Positions 28,104 through 36,869 of a stretch of 64,000 nt of DNA are shown in pieces; position 1 is the stretch's first letter; every line of letters starts with the position of its first letter. This DNA comes from Mixta mediterraneensis (GTDB lineage Bacteria > Pseudomonadota > Gammaproteobacteria > Enterobacterales > Enterobacteriaceae), in assembly GCF_014946725.1 (NCBI RefSeq), contig NZ_JACFXY010000006.1, positions 124,001-188,000 on the forward strand. Reading direction: 5' to 3'. The notes beneath the pieces are model-generated. The model ran no database searches, was not told the origin of the DNA, and was given only the letters and a program-made list of their open reading frames with translations. The translations under genes and the position numbers were made by a program.

Positions 28104-28629
28104 CGATAACCCCTGATTGATTGTTGGATGTTCTTACCGAGTCATAAATGCGTTCACACGTCATTCCGGCACGGTAGCGTTCGTCAGCGATTTCAGCATA
28201 ACGTTGAGCTTCTGCTGCAATATCTCCGAGCACGTCGGCGAGCATTCCGGCGTTGGCGCTGGCTGTTTTGCTTCGGACGGCAGCGGCAAGATCTGCGGTG
28301 TACTTTGCGGCGTCCAGGTGGGTGGCAAGTTTTTTGGCTTGTTGCTGCAACTGGCTAATAGTGGCAGACAGACCAGCAGCAGTGGCAGCAGCTTTTGCGG
28401 CTTGCGTTTGTGCATCTTTCACGGCCTCATCACGGGCAATAATGCGCCCTTGTTCAATCATACGGGCGGCGGTCTGCGCGTTCGCGGCCTGTGAAGACTC
28501 TTCGGCGTCACGATCGGCCCATTTTATTCGCCACGCTCGATCGCGCCAGCTATCACCTGTAACAAACGCAATGACCACCAGCAGTATGATCGTCAACGGC
28601 TTCCAGAATGTCTTCAGCAGAGAGAACAT
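28075..28629 (-). CDS. Rz: Inner-membrane spanin Rz (DUF2514-like)
   Basis: The 184-aa protein has one N-terminal membrane segment ([15 protein letters not shown]) and a long alanine- and glutamine-rich coiled coil in the periplasm, ending with [14 protein letters not shown]. It fits the DUF2514 type of i-spanin. The Rz1 gene is nested inside it in another frame. It starts 3 bp after the endolysin stop. Together the pair fuses inner and outer membrane at the end of lysis. Confidence 0.88.
   Translation of the reverse strand: MFSLLKTFWKPLTIILLVVIAFVTGDSWRDRAWRIKWADRDAEESSQAANAQTAARMIEQGRIIARDEAVKDAQTQAAKAAATAAGLSATISQLQQQAKKLATHLDAAKYTADLAAAVRSKTASANAGMLADVLGDIAAEAQRYAEIADERYRAGMTCERIYDSVRTSNNQSGVIDGNYHHADH
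28161..28415 (-). CDS. Rz1: Outer-membrane lipoprotein spanin Rz1, nested in Rz
   Basis: The 84-aa ORF lies entirely within Rz. It starts [23 protein letters not shown], a lipoprotein signal with lipobox LASC, followed by a proline-rich stretch ([17 protein letters not shown]). Lipobox plus proline richness and embedded position are diagnostic of Rz1. Confidence 0.9.
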   Translation of the reverse strand: MHKRKPQKLLPLLLVCLPLLASCSNKPKNLPPTWTPQSTPQILPLPSEAKQPAPTPECSPTCSEILQQKLNVMLKSLTNATVPE

Positions 28630-28632
28630 CTG

Positions 28633-29040
28633 TCACCCCGCCAGATCGATGGCCTTAACAAAAACATCAAAGCTGTACGGCTGGTCCCCGTTTTCATGCT
28701 GAATGATGGCCTGCAACAGTTTCATCATGAATCGGCTGTCGCTGGTATCAATACGCTGGTCAGGATCAACGCCCGTCGCTTTCGCTACGCTGTTGATATA
28801 GGCCTGTGTGTCGTTCTCATTGGTCGGTGCCCAGCGGTTTATGATACCGCTGATGGTGCTGAGCCCATGTTTACGCTGGTAGTTGCGCAAGATGATAATC
28901 ATCGCTCTGATGCCATACTCCGCCGATTTGAACTGACAGAATGATTTATCAGTGCGCTGAGTTTCTGGCACCAGCCCCTTCCACTCGTCACCCCAGCGGA
29001 TATTGCCGGGGTTATTATTGCGGATCCCGCGTGCTGTCAT
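28633..29040 (-). CDS. Endolysin candidate (RNNNPGNI family)
   Basis: The 135-aa protein starts RGIRNNNPGNIRWGDEWKGL and contains FKSAEYGIRAMIIIL and INRWAPTNENDTQAYI. This family is often annotated as structural protein, but its place between holin and Rz and its lysozyme-like fold pattern argue for the endolysin. It overlaps the holin gene by 4 bp and has no signal peptide. Confidence 0.75.
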   Translation of the reverse strand: MTARGIRNNNPGNIRWGDEWKGLVPETQRTDKSFCQFKSAEYGIRAMIIILRNYQRKHGLSTISGIINRWAPTNENDTQAYINSVAKATGVDPDQRIDTSDSRFMMKLLQAIIQHENGDQPYSFDVFVKAIDLAG

Positions 29041-29369
29041 TTATTGCTCTCCGTTGTGTTGATGCCGGCTCTCCTGGAAACAACAGCCAGTGCCATATCG
29101 CGTAGGCGATCAGCACCAACGAAGCCCACCAGCGCACCCACAAACGCGCCGGAATTAGCAGGGAGGCCGAAGTATTCAAGTAATGCTGAAATGGCCAGGG
29201 CGAAAATACCGCAGATCAGCGCTCCCGTTGCGGTGTACAGCTTCGGCTTTCCTGCCCTGATGTCGATCAGCGCTGAAATACCCAGGGCGCACAGACCTGC
29301 GTATACCGAAGGGAGGTACATCTCGATCCATTTCATAGTTTGCTCAAAAATCCCGTTTGCATGGTTCAT
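29037..29369 (-). CDS. Holin, lambda/HP1-like family
   Basis: The 110-aa protein shows three hydrophobic segments (YAGLCALGISALIDI, GALICGIFALAISALLEYF, GAFVGALVGFVGADRL) and a charged C-terminus, the layout of class I phage holins. GGAGG precedes ATG 29369. It opens the inner membrane to release the endolysin. Confidence 0.85.
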   Translation of the reverse strand: MNHANGIFEQTMKWIEMYLPSVYAGLCALGISALIDIRAGKPKLYTATGALICGIFALAISALLEYFGLPANSGAFVGALVGFVGADRLRDMALAVVSRRAGINTTESNK

Positions 29370-29526
29370 GAATCCACCTCCGAAGTGATGTTCGAGGTGC
29401 TGTGTTGGGGGAAATTCAGGCTTCAGGATCGTGGCGCTACATGGCTATATTGAGGATGAAACCCTGGGCCTGAAAGAGATGACCACCACAGCATGACAAA
29501 CGTGGCGAGCCGATTGATGACGCTTC

Positions 29527-29554
29527 CGGCTCATTGAGTGAGCCGTTTATTTTT
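29527..29554 (+). terminator. Rightward hairpin with T tract
   Basis: CGGCTCA-TTGAG-TGAGCCG is followed by TTTATTTTT on the + strand, overlapping the 3' end of the methyltransferase gene. It would stop rightward transcripts coming from the 29390-29520 region; no rightward gene is evident there. The stem sequence recurs in the hairpin at 30623-30658. Confidence 0.5.
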
Positions 29555-30599
29555 CTGGTAACACTCTGATTTCTTCAACGGTCTGGTTAAACCGCTCTGT
29601 TTCCAGCTCGACGCCAATAGCCTTACGGCCTAAATCGATCGCCGCTTTTAACGTGGAACCGGAGCCCATGAAGAAATCAGCCACCACATCCCCGGGTCTG
29701 CTGCTGGCACTGATGATCTGCTCCAACATGTCAGCAGGTTTTTCGCATGGGTGTTTGCCGGGGTAAAACTGAACGGGTCTATGCGTCCAGACATCGGTAT
29801 ATGGCACTTCAACTGACACAGCAAAATACCGCCGGAGGGATTTGTACTCCTCCAGCAGCTCAGAATATTTACGGTTCAGTGACTGGTATGTTGCCACCAG
29901 TTGGTGATGAGGCTGCGCCAGTTCGGCACGCTGATGCTTCTCGATAGCGATCTGGGTGAAGAGCTTCTGCAATTTAAGGTAATCCGCTTCACCCGGCAGC
30001 TGCCACTGGCTGGAACCAAACCAGTGAGAAGCCATGCTCTTCTTACTGGTGGCCTCGGCGATTTGTTTCGAGGTAACGCCAAGCGCTTCCCGCGCATCCT
30101 GGAAATATGAAATAAGTGGTGTCAACACATGCCGTTTGAGTTCACCACATTTTGCCGCATAGCCATCGTCTTTGGGCTTAAATGGCCCCTGATAATGCTC
30201 AGCAAAAAGAACACGCTCAGTGGCCGGGAAATACGCGCGCAGGCTTTCTTTATTGCAACCATTCCAGCGGCCACTCGGTTTAGCCCAGATGATGTGGTTC
30301 AGGATGCTGAAACGGTCGCGCATTAATATTTCTATATCTGCAGCAAGTCGGTGACCACAAAACAGGTAAATGCTACCGGCGGGTTTCAGCACACGCCAGA
30401 ATTCAGCCAGGCAGCGATCGAGCCAGTGAAGATAATTTTCATCCCCCTTCCACTGGTTATCCCATCCGTTTGGCTTCACCTTGAAGTAAGGCGGATCGGT
30501 AACAATTAAATCGATGCAGTTATCAGGAAGGGTAGCTATAAAGTGCAGGCAATCAGCGTTGATTAGCTCACAACTGGATATTTTTACAGTGTTATTCAT
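29547..30599 (-). CDS. DNA N6-adenine/N4-cytosine methyltransferase (DPPY)
   Basis: The 350-aa protein has the catalytic motif VTDPPYFK early (residue about 34) and the SAM-binding motif VADFFMGSGSTLKAA at the C-terminus, the beta-type order. A 130-residue insert in between (LGVTSKQIAEATSKKSMASHW) looks like a recognition domain. It is probably a solitary methylase protecting phage DNA against host restriction. It lies just before the lysis genes and is flanked by related stem-loops, as if it were a cassette. Confidence 0.88.
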   Translation of the reverse strand: MNNTVKISSCELINADCLHFIATLPDNCIDLIVTDPPYFKVKPNGWDNQWKGDENYLHWLDRCLAEFWRVLKPAGSIYLFCGHRLAADIEILMRDRFSILNHIIWAKPSGRWNGCNKESLRAYFPATERVLFAEHYQGPFKPKDDGYAAKCGELKRHVLTPLISYFQDAREALGVTSKQIAEATSKKSMASHWFGSSQWQLPGEADYLKLQKLFTQIAIEKHQRAELAQPHHQLVATYQSLNRKYSELLEEYKSLRRYFAVSVEVPYTDVWTHRPVQFYPGKHPCEKPADMLEQIISASSRPGDVVADFFMGSGSTLKAAIDLGRKAIGVELETERFNQTVEEIRVLPEK

Positions 30600-30622
30600 G
30601 GATCAGTAAGCGGGTCTCTGAT

Positions 30623-30658
30623 AGGCTCACTATGCTTTAGCGCTAAAGCGGTGAGCCT
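30623..30658. repeat. Large imperfect palindrome upstream of the methylase gene
   Basis: Outer arms AGGCTCAC and GTGAGCCT enclose the perfect palindrome CTTTAGCGCTAAAG. The outer arms match the stem of the hairpin at 29527-29545 on the other side of the methylase gene. The role may be regulatory or a cassette boundary. Confidence 0.6.
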
Positions 30659-30750
30659 CGGTTCGCTTGTGACCTTTAGCATGAGCGAATGGCTGGTCGG
30701 GTGCTACCAACACCCACCAGCCGCTCATTTCAAAAGCTGCAAACTGCCGT

Positions 30751-30951
30751 TTATCGACAGCGTCTGAAGTTTTCCCCGCTGGTATCCTCTATTGCCAGCC
30801 CTGCCATAACCAACTGTGTCAGTATCAACTGGCAGCGCCCTAGGCTCATACGCATAAGGTTTGCCAGATATTCGACTGACTTCCAGTTTTTATCACTTAG
30901 GCAGCAGTAAAGAATACTAGCGGCGTGGGTCATATCTTGCTGATTTAGCAT
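30751..30951 (-). CDS. Small hypothetical protein, possible winged helix
   Basis: The 66-aa product starts MLNQQDMTHAASILYCCL and continues SVEYLANLMRMSLGRCQLILTQLVMAGLAIED, which reads like a helix-turn-helix with a wing (AxLMxMSLxRCQLILTQL). AAGG lies eight bases upstream of ATG 30951. It is the first ORF after the Q terminator region. I know no characterised homologue. Confidence 0.5.
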   Translation of the reverse strand: MLNQQDMTHAASILYCCLSDKNWKSVEYLANLMRMSLGRCQLILTQLVMAGLAIEDTSGENFRRCR

Positions 30952-31030
30952 GTCTTTTACCTTAAAAAATAAAGTAACATACAGATAACTCTGGTTGCTG
31001 GCAGCAGCAAGAAGTCTTTGCAAAAGACAT

Positions 31031-31053
31031 AAAAAAACCCCGCCAGAGCGAGG
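31031..31053 (-). terminator. Late-leader terminator (tR'-like)
   Basis: Read leftward: CCTCGC-TCTG-GCGGGG followed by seven T. It lies about 35-60 nt downstream of the putative late promoter and would hold back late transcription until Q modifies RNA polymerase. Confidence 0.75.
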
Positions 31054-31090
31054 TTGGGTAGAGCTTTGACAACATATCAAATTAGGCTTA

Positions 31091-31119
31091 AATATGACTC
31101 TTTTTGTTGCATTTTGCAA
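31091..31119 (-). promoter_or_regulatory. Putative late promoter pR'
   Basis: TTGCAA (31114-31119), 17-bp spacer, CATATT (31091-31096), read leftward. It lies between Q and the terminator at 31031-31053, as in lambdoid phages where Q loads on a paused polymerase. Confidence 0.5.
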
Positions 31120-31149
31120 GCCCATTAGAAGGAGATAGTGAAATTTAGG

Positions 31150-31845
31150 TCATATTTCCAGAGCTTTCGCTTCTTCCAGCTCTTCGCGCCTGATGAGGAT
31201 CGTTTGTAGTGCATGAGTGTCCAGTTCGACAAATGCCGCTTTTAAACTCGCCCAGCGCGATGCATACACACGTAACCAGGTTGAACGATCCACAGACATC
31301 ATGCGCGACAGCGCCGCACCGGCATACTCCTTATAAGTGTCATTGTTTCTGGCCGCCGCAACATCCTGCGCCGCCAGCCAAACCAGACCTACCACTTTTT
31401 TTACTACCCGTGATTGCAGCTTTTTCTCTACCTGGCAATTCTGAAACTCATTCCAGACGTGCTGGCAAATCAGCGTCTGGTACCTGAAGTTCAGATCAAA
31501 ACCGTAGCAGTAACGGATCCATGCCTGCTGGTAGTCATCCAGTGAATTGATTACCCGCCGCCACGATGTGTAACTAAATTCCAGATCCTGTATTGGCGGG
31601 AATGGTCGGCGGCGGCTTCTCGTTTCCAGCACATAAACAGGCGTGGTTAATGCCTTCACAAGCGAGCGTCCACAGCCTTCCCCGCCCTCCAGTTCGATAA
31701 GAGGCTGCCCGCAACGGGGAGTTTTATTTTTGTCTGCTGGTGGATGATCGCTAAACGCCTGCAGCTGCCCCTTTGTCCCTTCAGATAAATTCGCCAGGGC
31801 GCGCCTTACTTCTATCCGGGTATATTCAATGGCCTGTAAGTTCAT
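31150..31845 (-). CDS. Antitermination protein Q
   Basis: The 231-aa protein (MNLQAIEYTRIEVRRALANLSEGTKGQLQAF at the start, then INSLDDYQQAWIRYCYGFD and a basic middle KKLQSRVVKKVVGLVWLAAQDV) matches the enterobacterial phage antitermination Q family. It is the last delayed-early gene. A promoter and terminator directly downstream form its likely target. Confidence 0.85.
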   Translation of the reverse strand: MNLQAIEYTRIEVRRALANLSEGTKGQLQAFSDHPPADKNKTPRCGQPLIELEGGEGCGRSLVKALTTPVYVLETRSRRRPFPPIQDLEFSYTSWRRVINSLDDYQQAWIRYCYGFDLNFRYQTLICQHVWNEFQNCQVEKKLQSRVVKKVVGLVWLAAQDVAAARNNDTYKEYAGAALSRMMSVDRSTWLRVYASRWASLKAAFVELDTHALQTILIRREELEEAKALEI

Positions 31846-31866
31846 TCAGATTCGCGCTCCATACAC

Positions 31867-32934
31867 TTACGCTTTAACGATTACGCCGATCGCCATCGCC
31901 CTATCCAGAAATCGAAACAGCAGCTCCAGTTGCGTGCCGTATTTCTGCTCGAACGCCGCTACATCGGCATGCAATTTGTCGTGGCACTCTCTGCACAGAG
32001 GGAACACGAACAGGTCGTGGGCTTTGGTAGCAGCACCGCCCATCCCATGACCGATAACATGATGCGGATCATCTGCCGGACGGCGACAACACTCGCAGGG
32101 CTGGCTTTTTACCCAGCGCGTATACTTCTCATTCTCCCAGCGGCGGCGCTTAGGCCGTAACATGAACGACTCCGGTGATTCCGGATCTGCGCTCAATGCT
32201 ATAACCTTTGGCTGCTGCTCCTGCATTACCTGCTGATTTCCCTGGGGCCTGCAGCTTTTTAACGATCCAGCAGTCTTTATCCTCCTCTGCAGAGCGACAG
32301 TTGGCCTATCATCTGATGCGATGATTTCGCTTTCCTTATAGACAGATGGAAAAGGTTCATAAGGCATCTGCAGCGCCCTTGCAGCCAGTTCTTCAGGTAT
32401 AGCGTCGGCCACACCGACATAAATTGCCCACCAGCACAGCTCAGCGATCGACAATTCCCGCTCACGATTAAACCGAAGACCGATCAGCACGATATCAATG
32501 ATCCATTCAATGACGTTGCGACGCGCTATAGCAGCTAGCAGATCAGTTGTGTGCTCACGAAGTTTGTTATCGCAGTGCCAGCAAAGCATCATCGCGCCCG
32601 GGGCGTGCCGCATAGTCACCAGCTCATGATGGTGATAATCCGAGTGCGGGTACTGACATTCACAGGCATTCCGCTCAAGCCAGTGATCCAGCCCGGAGAG
32701 ACCACCCGCAGCACGGATCACCCTCTCATCAGTGAAAAATGGGATCAGCGTTTCATCCTCTGCCAGCGGCTGCCGGGCATCGGGTACCCGACCAGTTGAC
32801 AGCCTGGCCATATTCTCCGGTTCAGGTTCCACCAGCACGCGCCCCGCAGAGAACAGGCGCATTAACTCTTTACCCGGTTTGAGCAGTACCACGCCAAGGC
32901 GTGGCACAACTTCAGGGGTTAGCAGTGCTCTCAT
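31867..32934 (-). CDS. DUF968 protein with HNH-like C-terminus
   Basis: The 355-aa protein starts MRALLTPEVVPRLGVVLLKPG; the C-terminal domain is CECCRRPADDPHHVIGHGMGGAATKAHD followed by PLCRECHDKLH, a zinc-bound HNH-like fold known from DUF968 recombination-region proteins of lambdoid phages. The N-terminal half has further Cys/His pairs (CECQYPHSDYHHH, LCWHCDNKL). ATG 32934 overlaps the C5-methylase stop by 4 bp. It may process recombination intermediates; that is unproven. Confidence 0.82.
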   Translation of the reverse strand: MRALLTPEVVPRLGVVLLKPGKELMRLFSAGRVLVEPEPENMARLSTGRVPDARQPLAEDETLIPFFTDERVIRAAGGLSGLDHWLERNACECQYPHSDYHHHELVTMRHAPGAMMLCWHCDNKLREHTTDLLAAIARRNVIEWIIDIVLIGLRFNRERELSIAELCWWAIYVGVADAIPEELAARALQMPYEPFPSVYKESEIIASDDRPTVALQRRIKTAGSLKSCRPQGNQQVMQEQQPKVIALSADPESPESFMLRPKRRRWENEKYTRWVKSQPCECCRRPADDPHHVIGHGMGGAATKAHDLFVFPLCRECHDKLHADVAAFEQKYGTQLELLFRFLDRAMAIGVIVKA

Positions 32935-34658
32935 GCAACCTCCTGCTGCTGGTTGCATAACTCGGGCAGGTTGACCTCTACCAGCGCACGGGCAAACGGG
33001 GGCGGAACGGCGTTACCACAGCGCGCAACCTGCTTGTCTTTTGCATAGCGCTGGCCACGATAATCACGATCGATAATATAACCTTCGGGAAAGCCCTGAG
33101 CCTTATACAACTCATGAGGTTGCAACATGCGCATGCCAATATCGACGATCTGGTAGTCGGCACCATCAACCGTTACCAGGCCGAAGCGATCATTGGTTGT
33201 GACGGTTCCCAGCGGTTCATCCAGCGATACGCCGCTTTTTTCATTGCCGTAGTACTTCATCAGGAAGGCGCGAACCTCTCCGATATGCAGGCCGCCAGCG
33301 GTCACCGTAGGCATGGGCTGATCCACTTTCCGACCATCTTTGCAGGTACCGCGCAGATGAACCAGGTGTGAGGTCACAACAGCATGGTGATCAGTGGTCG
33401 TTACGGTATGCGCAGGTGCATCCATAGCGGCACCCGGCCCCGTATAATTACCGCCGAAGTGTTTCGCCAGAAAGGTGGTCACCAGTTGCGACTTTCCACC
33501 ACCGCCAGCGGTTACTGTTCCATTGGGTTCATCAGCGCCGTGTCCAATACTGTTACCAAACTGGCGGGCTATCATTGGCGCCACCAGGCAGGCGCGGGAC
33601 TCTTTCAACACGGTGTGGGCCGGTTTATTTATCGCCCGCGGCTTCGCCTGATATTCGCTACCACCATTACCGGCGATAAACGGGGTCACAACAGCGTATC
33701 CGTGAGTTTTGGTAATAGTCTGCAGCGGACTATCAATGCCCTGCCCACGAAAGCAGTCATATGCCGTGCGATTGCTGGTGTGGTTACACTTCACAATAAA
33801 CGGCGTCGGATTGTTCAGCACAAACCGCTCAATACCACGCGCAATGCGCTTCAGCGTATTTTCCGCCAGCGGTTTTGGACGCTCAAAAATGCTTTGGCAG
33901 GGAATTGACCAGTCGATACACTCCGCTGCGGTACGCCATGGCGCCAGCCTGCCGCTCTGAACTTCCAGCGATTTAGGATCGCCATGAGTTGGCTCTGGCC
34001 AGTGAATTTCCTCACCATCACAGCGCATGACCATGAAGAATCGCTTGCGGATCGTCGGCGCACCGAAGTCGCAGGCTCGCAGCTCGCGGTAATCAATGCT
34101 GTACCCCAACCCGTTAACCAGTGCCCGGGCCTGATTACCGTCCGGTGGGATAGACAGGAACTCGCATGCCTCGACCAGAGCCGGGTGATCTGCCGGAATT
34201 CCATCAGACAGCATGCTGACAAAAGCACGGAAAGTTTCGCCAGCGCGAGCAGGGTCCGGACGCATTTCATCAGCCAGCAACGGCCCCCAGGTTTTAAACT
34301 CTTCAACGTTCTCAAGCATCATCACCCGTGGGCGTTTTGCCAGCGCCCAGCGAACGACGACCCAGGCAAGCCCGCGAATCTCTTTCTTCACAGGCTTTGC
34401 GCCTTTGGCTTTTGAGAAATGACGGCAGTCAGGACTGAACCAGGCGAGGCCGACCGTGATTCCGCCAGTTGCAGCTACCGGATCCACATCAAACACTGAT
34501 TCGCAGTAATGCAGGGTGTCGGGGTGGTTAGTTTTGTGCATGGCGATCGCGTTTTCGTCGTGGTTGATGGCAATATCTACACTTCGCCCGATCGCCAGCT
34601 CAATCCCGGTACTCGCCCCTCCGCCACCAGCAAAGTTATCAACGATAATTTCACGCAT
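32931..34658 (-). CDS. C5 DNA cytosine methyltransferase with internal repeats
   Basis: The 575-aa protein starts with motif I (VDNFAGGGGASTGIELAIG). The catalytic Cys is in FSPDCRHFSKAKG, where a usual PC is PDC, and motif VI is MLENVEEF. The C-terminal RCGNAVPPPFARALVE is motif X. Between them, about residues 310-520, six related blocks of 35-45 residues recur around P-x-x-T-V/I-T (SPLQTITKTHG, KPAHTVLKESR, EPNGTVTAGGG, APAHTVTTTDH, QPMPTVTAGGL, EPLGTVTTNDR). They occupy the target-recognition region. No cognate endonuclease is nearby, so DNA protection is likely. Confidence 0.88.
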   Translation of the reverse strand: MREIIVDNFAGGGGASTGIELAIGRSVDIAINHDENAIAMHKTNHPDTLHYCESVFDVDPVAATGGITVGLAWFSPDCRHFSKAKGAKPVKKEIRGLAWVVVRWALAKRPRVMMLENVEEFKTWGPLLADEMRPDPARAGETFRAFVSMLSDGIPADHPALVEACEFLSIPPDGNQARALVNGLGYSIDYRELRACDFGAPTIRKRFFMVMRCDGEEIHWPEPTHGDPKSLEVQSGRLAPWRTAAECIDWSIPCQSIFERPKPLAENTLKRIARGIERFVLNNPTPFIVKCNHTSNRTAYDCFRGQGIDSPLQTITKTHGYAVVTPFIAGNGGSEYQAKPRAINKPAHTVLKESRACLVAPMIARQFGNSIGHGADEPNGTVTAGGGGKSQLVTTFLAKHFGGNYTGPGAAMDAPAHTVTTTDHHAVVTSHLVHLRGTCKDGRKVDQPMPTVTAGGLHIGEVRAFLMKYYGNEKSGVSLDEPLGTVTTNDRFGLVTVDGADYQIVDIGMRMLQPHELYKAQGFPEGYIIDRDYRGQRYAKDKQVARCGNAVPPPFARALVEVNLPELCNQQQEVA

Positions 34659-35985
34659 TGACGGCTCCCTGCATGCTGTTGATCAGACCACCAGCCACGG
34701 AGATTATTTCGCTGGTGGGCATACGCTCAAGCCAGAGCTGATTGATGTTTGCCTTCAGCTTATTCTGCTGGGCCGGAGCCAGAGAATCCGCCCCCTCAAT
34801 CTGACTGAACACCAGACCAACCTCCAACGGCCAGATGCGGGACTCAGGCAGCGACTCAGCTGCAGGCTTCGCTTTCTCACGAATATGTGCGCGGATCTTG
34901 CGTATATTGGACCACTTTGAAACGTCGAGGTCACTCAGCGCTGCAATAAAGTCATGACTGTTAATCCCATACTCGGCGGAGGCTTCAACCGCCACAGTGC
35001 GAATACGATCGGACGCATCCGCACGTGCAGCATCATCATAGAATTGAAGTGATAACAGCCACTCATCCACGCCAAACAGGATACTCTCGCGAATAAGCTG
35101 CTTCGCATTGTCGATAGTGACTGGCGAAACCTGAGCAAATTCCGGTGCTTCAACTGAATCCGCCGCCCAGGTATGACCGAATTTCGATTCGCTGAAGGTG
35201 TACTCTTCCTTATCACCAAATGCGGCCCTTACGCACGCCCAGACCCTGACGCCACTTTTACTGAAAATCTCTTTCTGACTCAGCGGAAGTTCTGACTCAG
35301 CCTTGTCAGCTACAGGTTCGTTGGCAACGTGCGACACAACAGCAGGCTGATGTTTCCCAAAGGCAAACTGCGCAAGTGACATAAACGCCCGCCCCTTTGC
35401 TTCCAGTTCTGTACGGCTGACATAGCTGAAACGCTCCCCGCGCCATGCCTTATCGAAGACAGCTATGGCACCAGCAAAGAAAGCGCTGGTAGGCTTCTGC
35501 TTGTCGTCGGCAGGAACAAACCACGCAGGGAGATCGAAGCCAATACGACCGCGAATAAACATGATGTGATCGGCATCTTCAGGCCACCATGTTTCACTGG
35601 GAGCTGCTTTGATGAGGAATACGTAACGCCCGCCCTTCTCACGCATGTCAGCCGTATACCGCATAATGTGGGTCATGCCAGTAATCGCCTGCTTACCGTC
35701 GTATTGCGATCTGCTATAGGGTGGATTGCCGAACGCCGCCCCGCCGATTGCTGCCAGCATTTCTGCCCAGTCCTGAGTCAGCGCGTTATCTTCGACGGTG
35801 TACCAGACCGGGCATTTTGCGTTAACGTCGTCAGCGAACAAATCCAGCACCAGCGGCCCAAACATCGCATTAATACCCCAGAACAGCAGATCCGGCGTAC
35901 GCCACTGATCACCAATCTCTTTAAGTTCGTGTGAAGGCTGTGCGCGGAGTGCTGACAGCGCCTGGCAATATTTATTCATCGTCAT
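34651..35985 (-). CDS. Phage Dam-like N6-adenine methyltransferase with extension
   Basis: The 444-aa protein starts with the phage-Dam pattern QWRTPDLLFWGINAMFGPLVLDLFADDVNAKCP and has the catalytic motif FGNPPYSRSQ. The first ~210 residues are the methylase. The rest (VRVWACVRAAFGDKEEYTF...) is an extension of unknown function seen in some prophage relatives. It overlaps the replication gene by ATGA and the C5 methylase by 8 bp. Confidence 0.85.
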   Translation of the reverse strand: MTMNKYCQALSALRAQPSHELKEIGDQWRTPDLLFWGINAMFGPLVLDLFADDVNAKCPVWYTVEDNALTQDWAEMLAAIGGAAFGNPPYSRSQYDGKQAITGMTHIMRYTADMREKGGRYVFLIKAAPSETWWPEDADHIMFIRGRIGFDLPAWFVPADDKQKPTSAFFAGAIAVFDKAWRGERFSYVSRTELEAKGRAFMSLAQFAFGKHQPAVVSHVANEPVADKAESELPLSQKEIFSKSGVRVWACVRAAFGDKEEYTFSESKFGHTWAADSVEAPEFAQVSPVTIDNAKQLIRESILFGVDEWLLSLQFYDDAARADASDRIRTVAVEASAEYGINSHDFIAALSDLDVSKWSNIRKIRAHIREKAKPAAESLPESRIWPLEVGLVFSQIEGADSLAPAQQNKLKANINQLWLERMPTSEIISVAGGLINSMQGAVNA

Positions 35986-36869
35986 GATGTGCGGAATCCT
36001 GAATTTTCTGGCAGTGAATAATCAACATCGGCATACGTAGCGCGAAAACCCGAATCTGCTGTGCCATTTAACTGCCAGCGGCCGTTGACACACTTCGGCC
36101 TTCCGCGCTTACACCACTTCGTGGCCTTATCGAAATATTCAACGCAGTTATCAGGGCCAAACAGCGTGCTTGGGCGCAGATAGTCGTCCATTTTCGAATC
36201 ACCTCGCCACTTAGCAGTCAGGTAATCAACAACCAGCATCAGGTCTTCGGCGCTGTAGTCCTCCGCCAGGCGGCCACGAATATAACCGAGCGTGGTTTTA
36301 GTCCTGCCCCCTTTGCCGTAGCTTGAACCAGTAACCCGGTTGAAATGCTCCAGGACTCGCATTGCCGGATCCTGATCGGGGTCGTCGGGTTGCGATGCAA
36401 CCTGACAAGAGGGTTTTGAATTTAATGACGGATCATGTTTTGAATTTAATGACGGATCCCCGCCAGATTCTGACGGGTCAAACCCGGTCGGCTTACCGGA
36501 TTCCGATGCCTCAAATTTTGATGGGTCAGAATTTGATGCGTCAGAATTTGAGGTGTCAGATTCTGACAGGTGAGAAAGAGCCGCAATCCGAAGTTTCACC
36601 ACGTTGAGCTGATAGACATTTGAGGCATTGCGGTTACCCTGGCGACGCTGTTTGCGGGCCAGCCAGCCATCTTTCTCAAGCTTCGCTATCGCCGTCCTGA
36701 CAGTGCTTTCACCTGCACCAATCTGGCGGGCAATTGTCGCTATAGACGGCCAGCACACCCCTTCATCGCTGCTGAAATCAGCCAAACGCGCCATGATTAC
36801 TACGCTGGATATTTTCATTCCTGCGGCAGCGCAGCCATCCCAGACATATGACGATAATTTTACGCTCAC
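35982..36869 (-). CDS. Replication initiator with helix-turn-helix and internal iterons
   Basis: The 295-aa protein has an N-terminal winged helix (WPSIATIARQIGAGESTVRTAIAKLEKDGWLARKQR) and a conserved phage C-terminal domain (VLEHFNRVTGSSYGKGGRTKTTLGYIRGRLAEDYSAEDLMLVVDYLTAKW). The linker (residues 100-150) is made of repeats such as SNSDASNSDPSK and HDPSLNSK, encoded by DNA direct repeats that may be the origin. The GTG start overlaps the Icd-like stop (GTGA). It is the functional counterpart of lambda O. Confidence 0.85.
   Translation of the reverse strand: MSVKLSSYVWDGCAAAGMKISSVVIMARLADFSSDEGVCWPSIATIARQIGAGESTVRTAIAKLEKDGWLARKQRRQGNRNASNVYQLNVVKLRIAALSHLSESDTSNSDASNSDPSKFEASESGKPTGFDPSESGGDPSLNSKHDPSLNSKPSCQVASQPDDPDQDPAMRVLEHFNRVTGSSYGKGGRTKTTLGYIRGRLAEDYSAEDLMLVVDYLTAKWRGDSKMDDYLRPSTLFGPDNCVEYFDKATKWCKRGRPKCVNGRWQLNGTADSGFRATYADVDYSLPENSGFRTS
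36414..36561. repeat. Iterons inside the replication gene, candidate origin
   Basis: A 21-bp sequence starting TTTTGAATTTAATG occurs exactly twice (36414-36434, 36438-36458; 24-bp period). A 15-bp unit, TTTGATGGGTCAGAA, recurs three times head to tail (36517-36531, 36532-36546, 36547-36561) with few changes, and looser copies lie between. Lambda's origin consists of such iterons in gene O. The stretch is AT-rich, as expected for an unwinding region. Confidence 0.65.
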
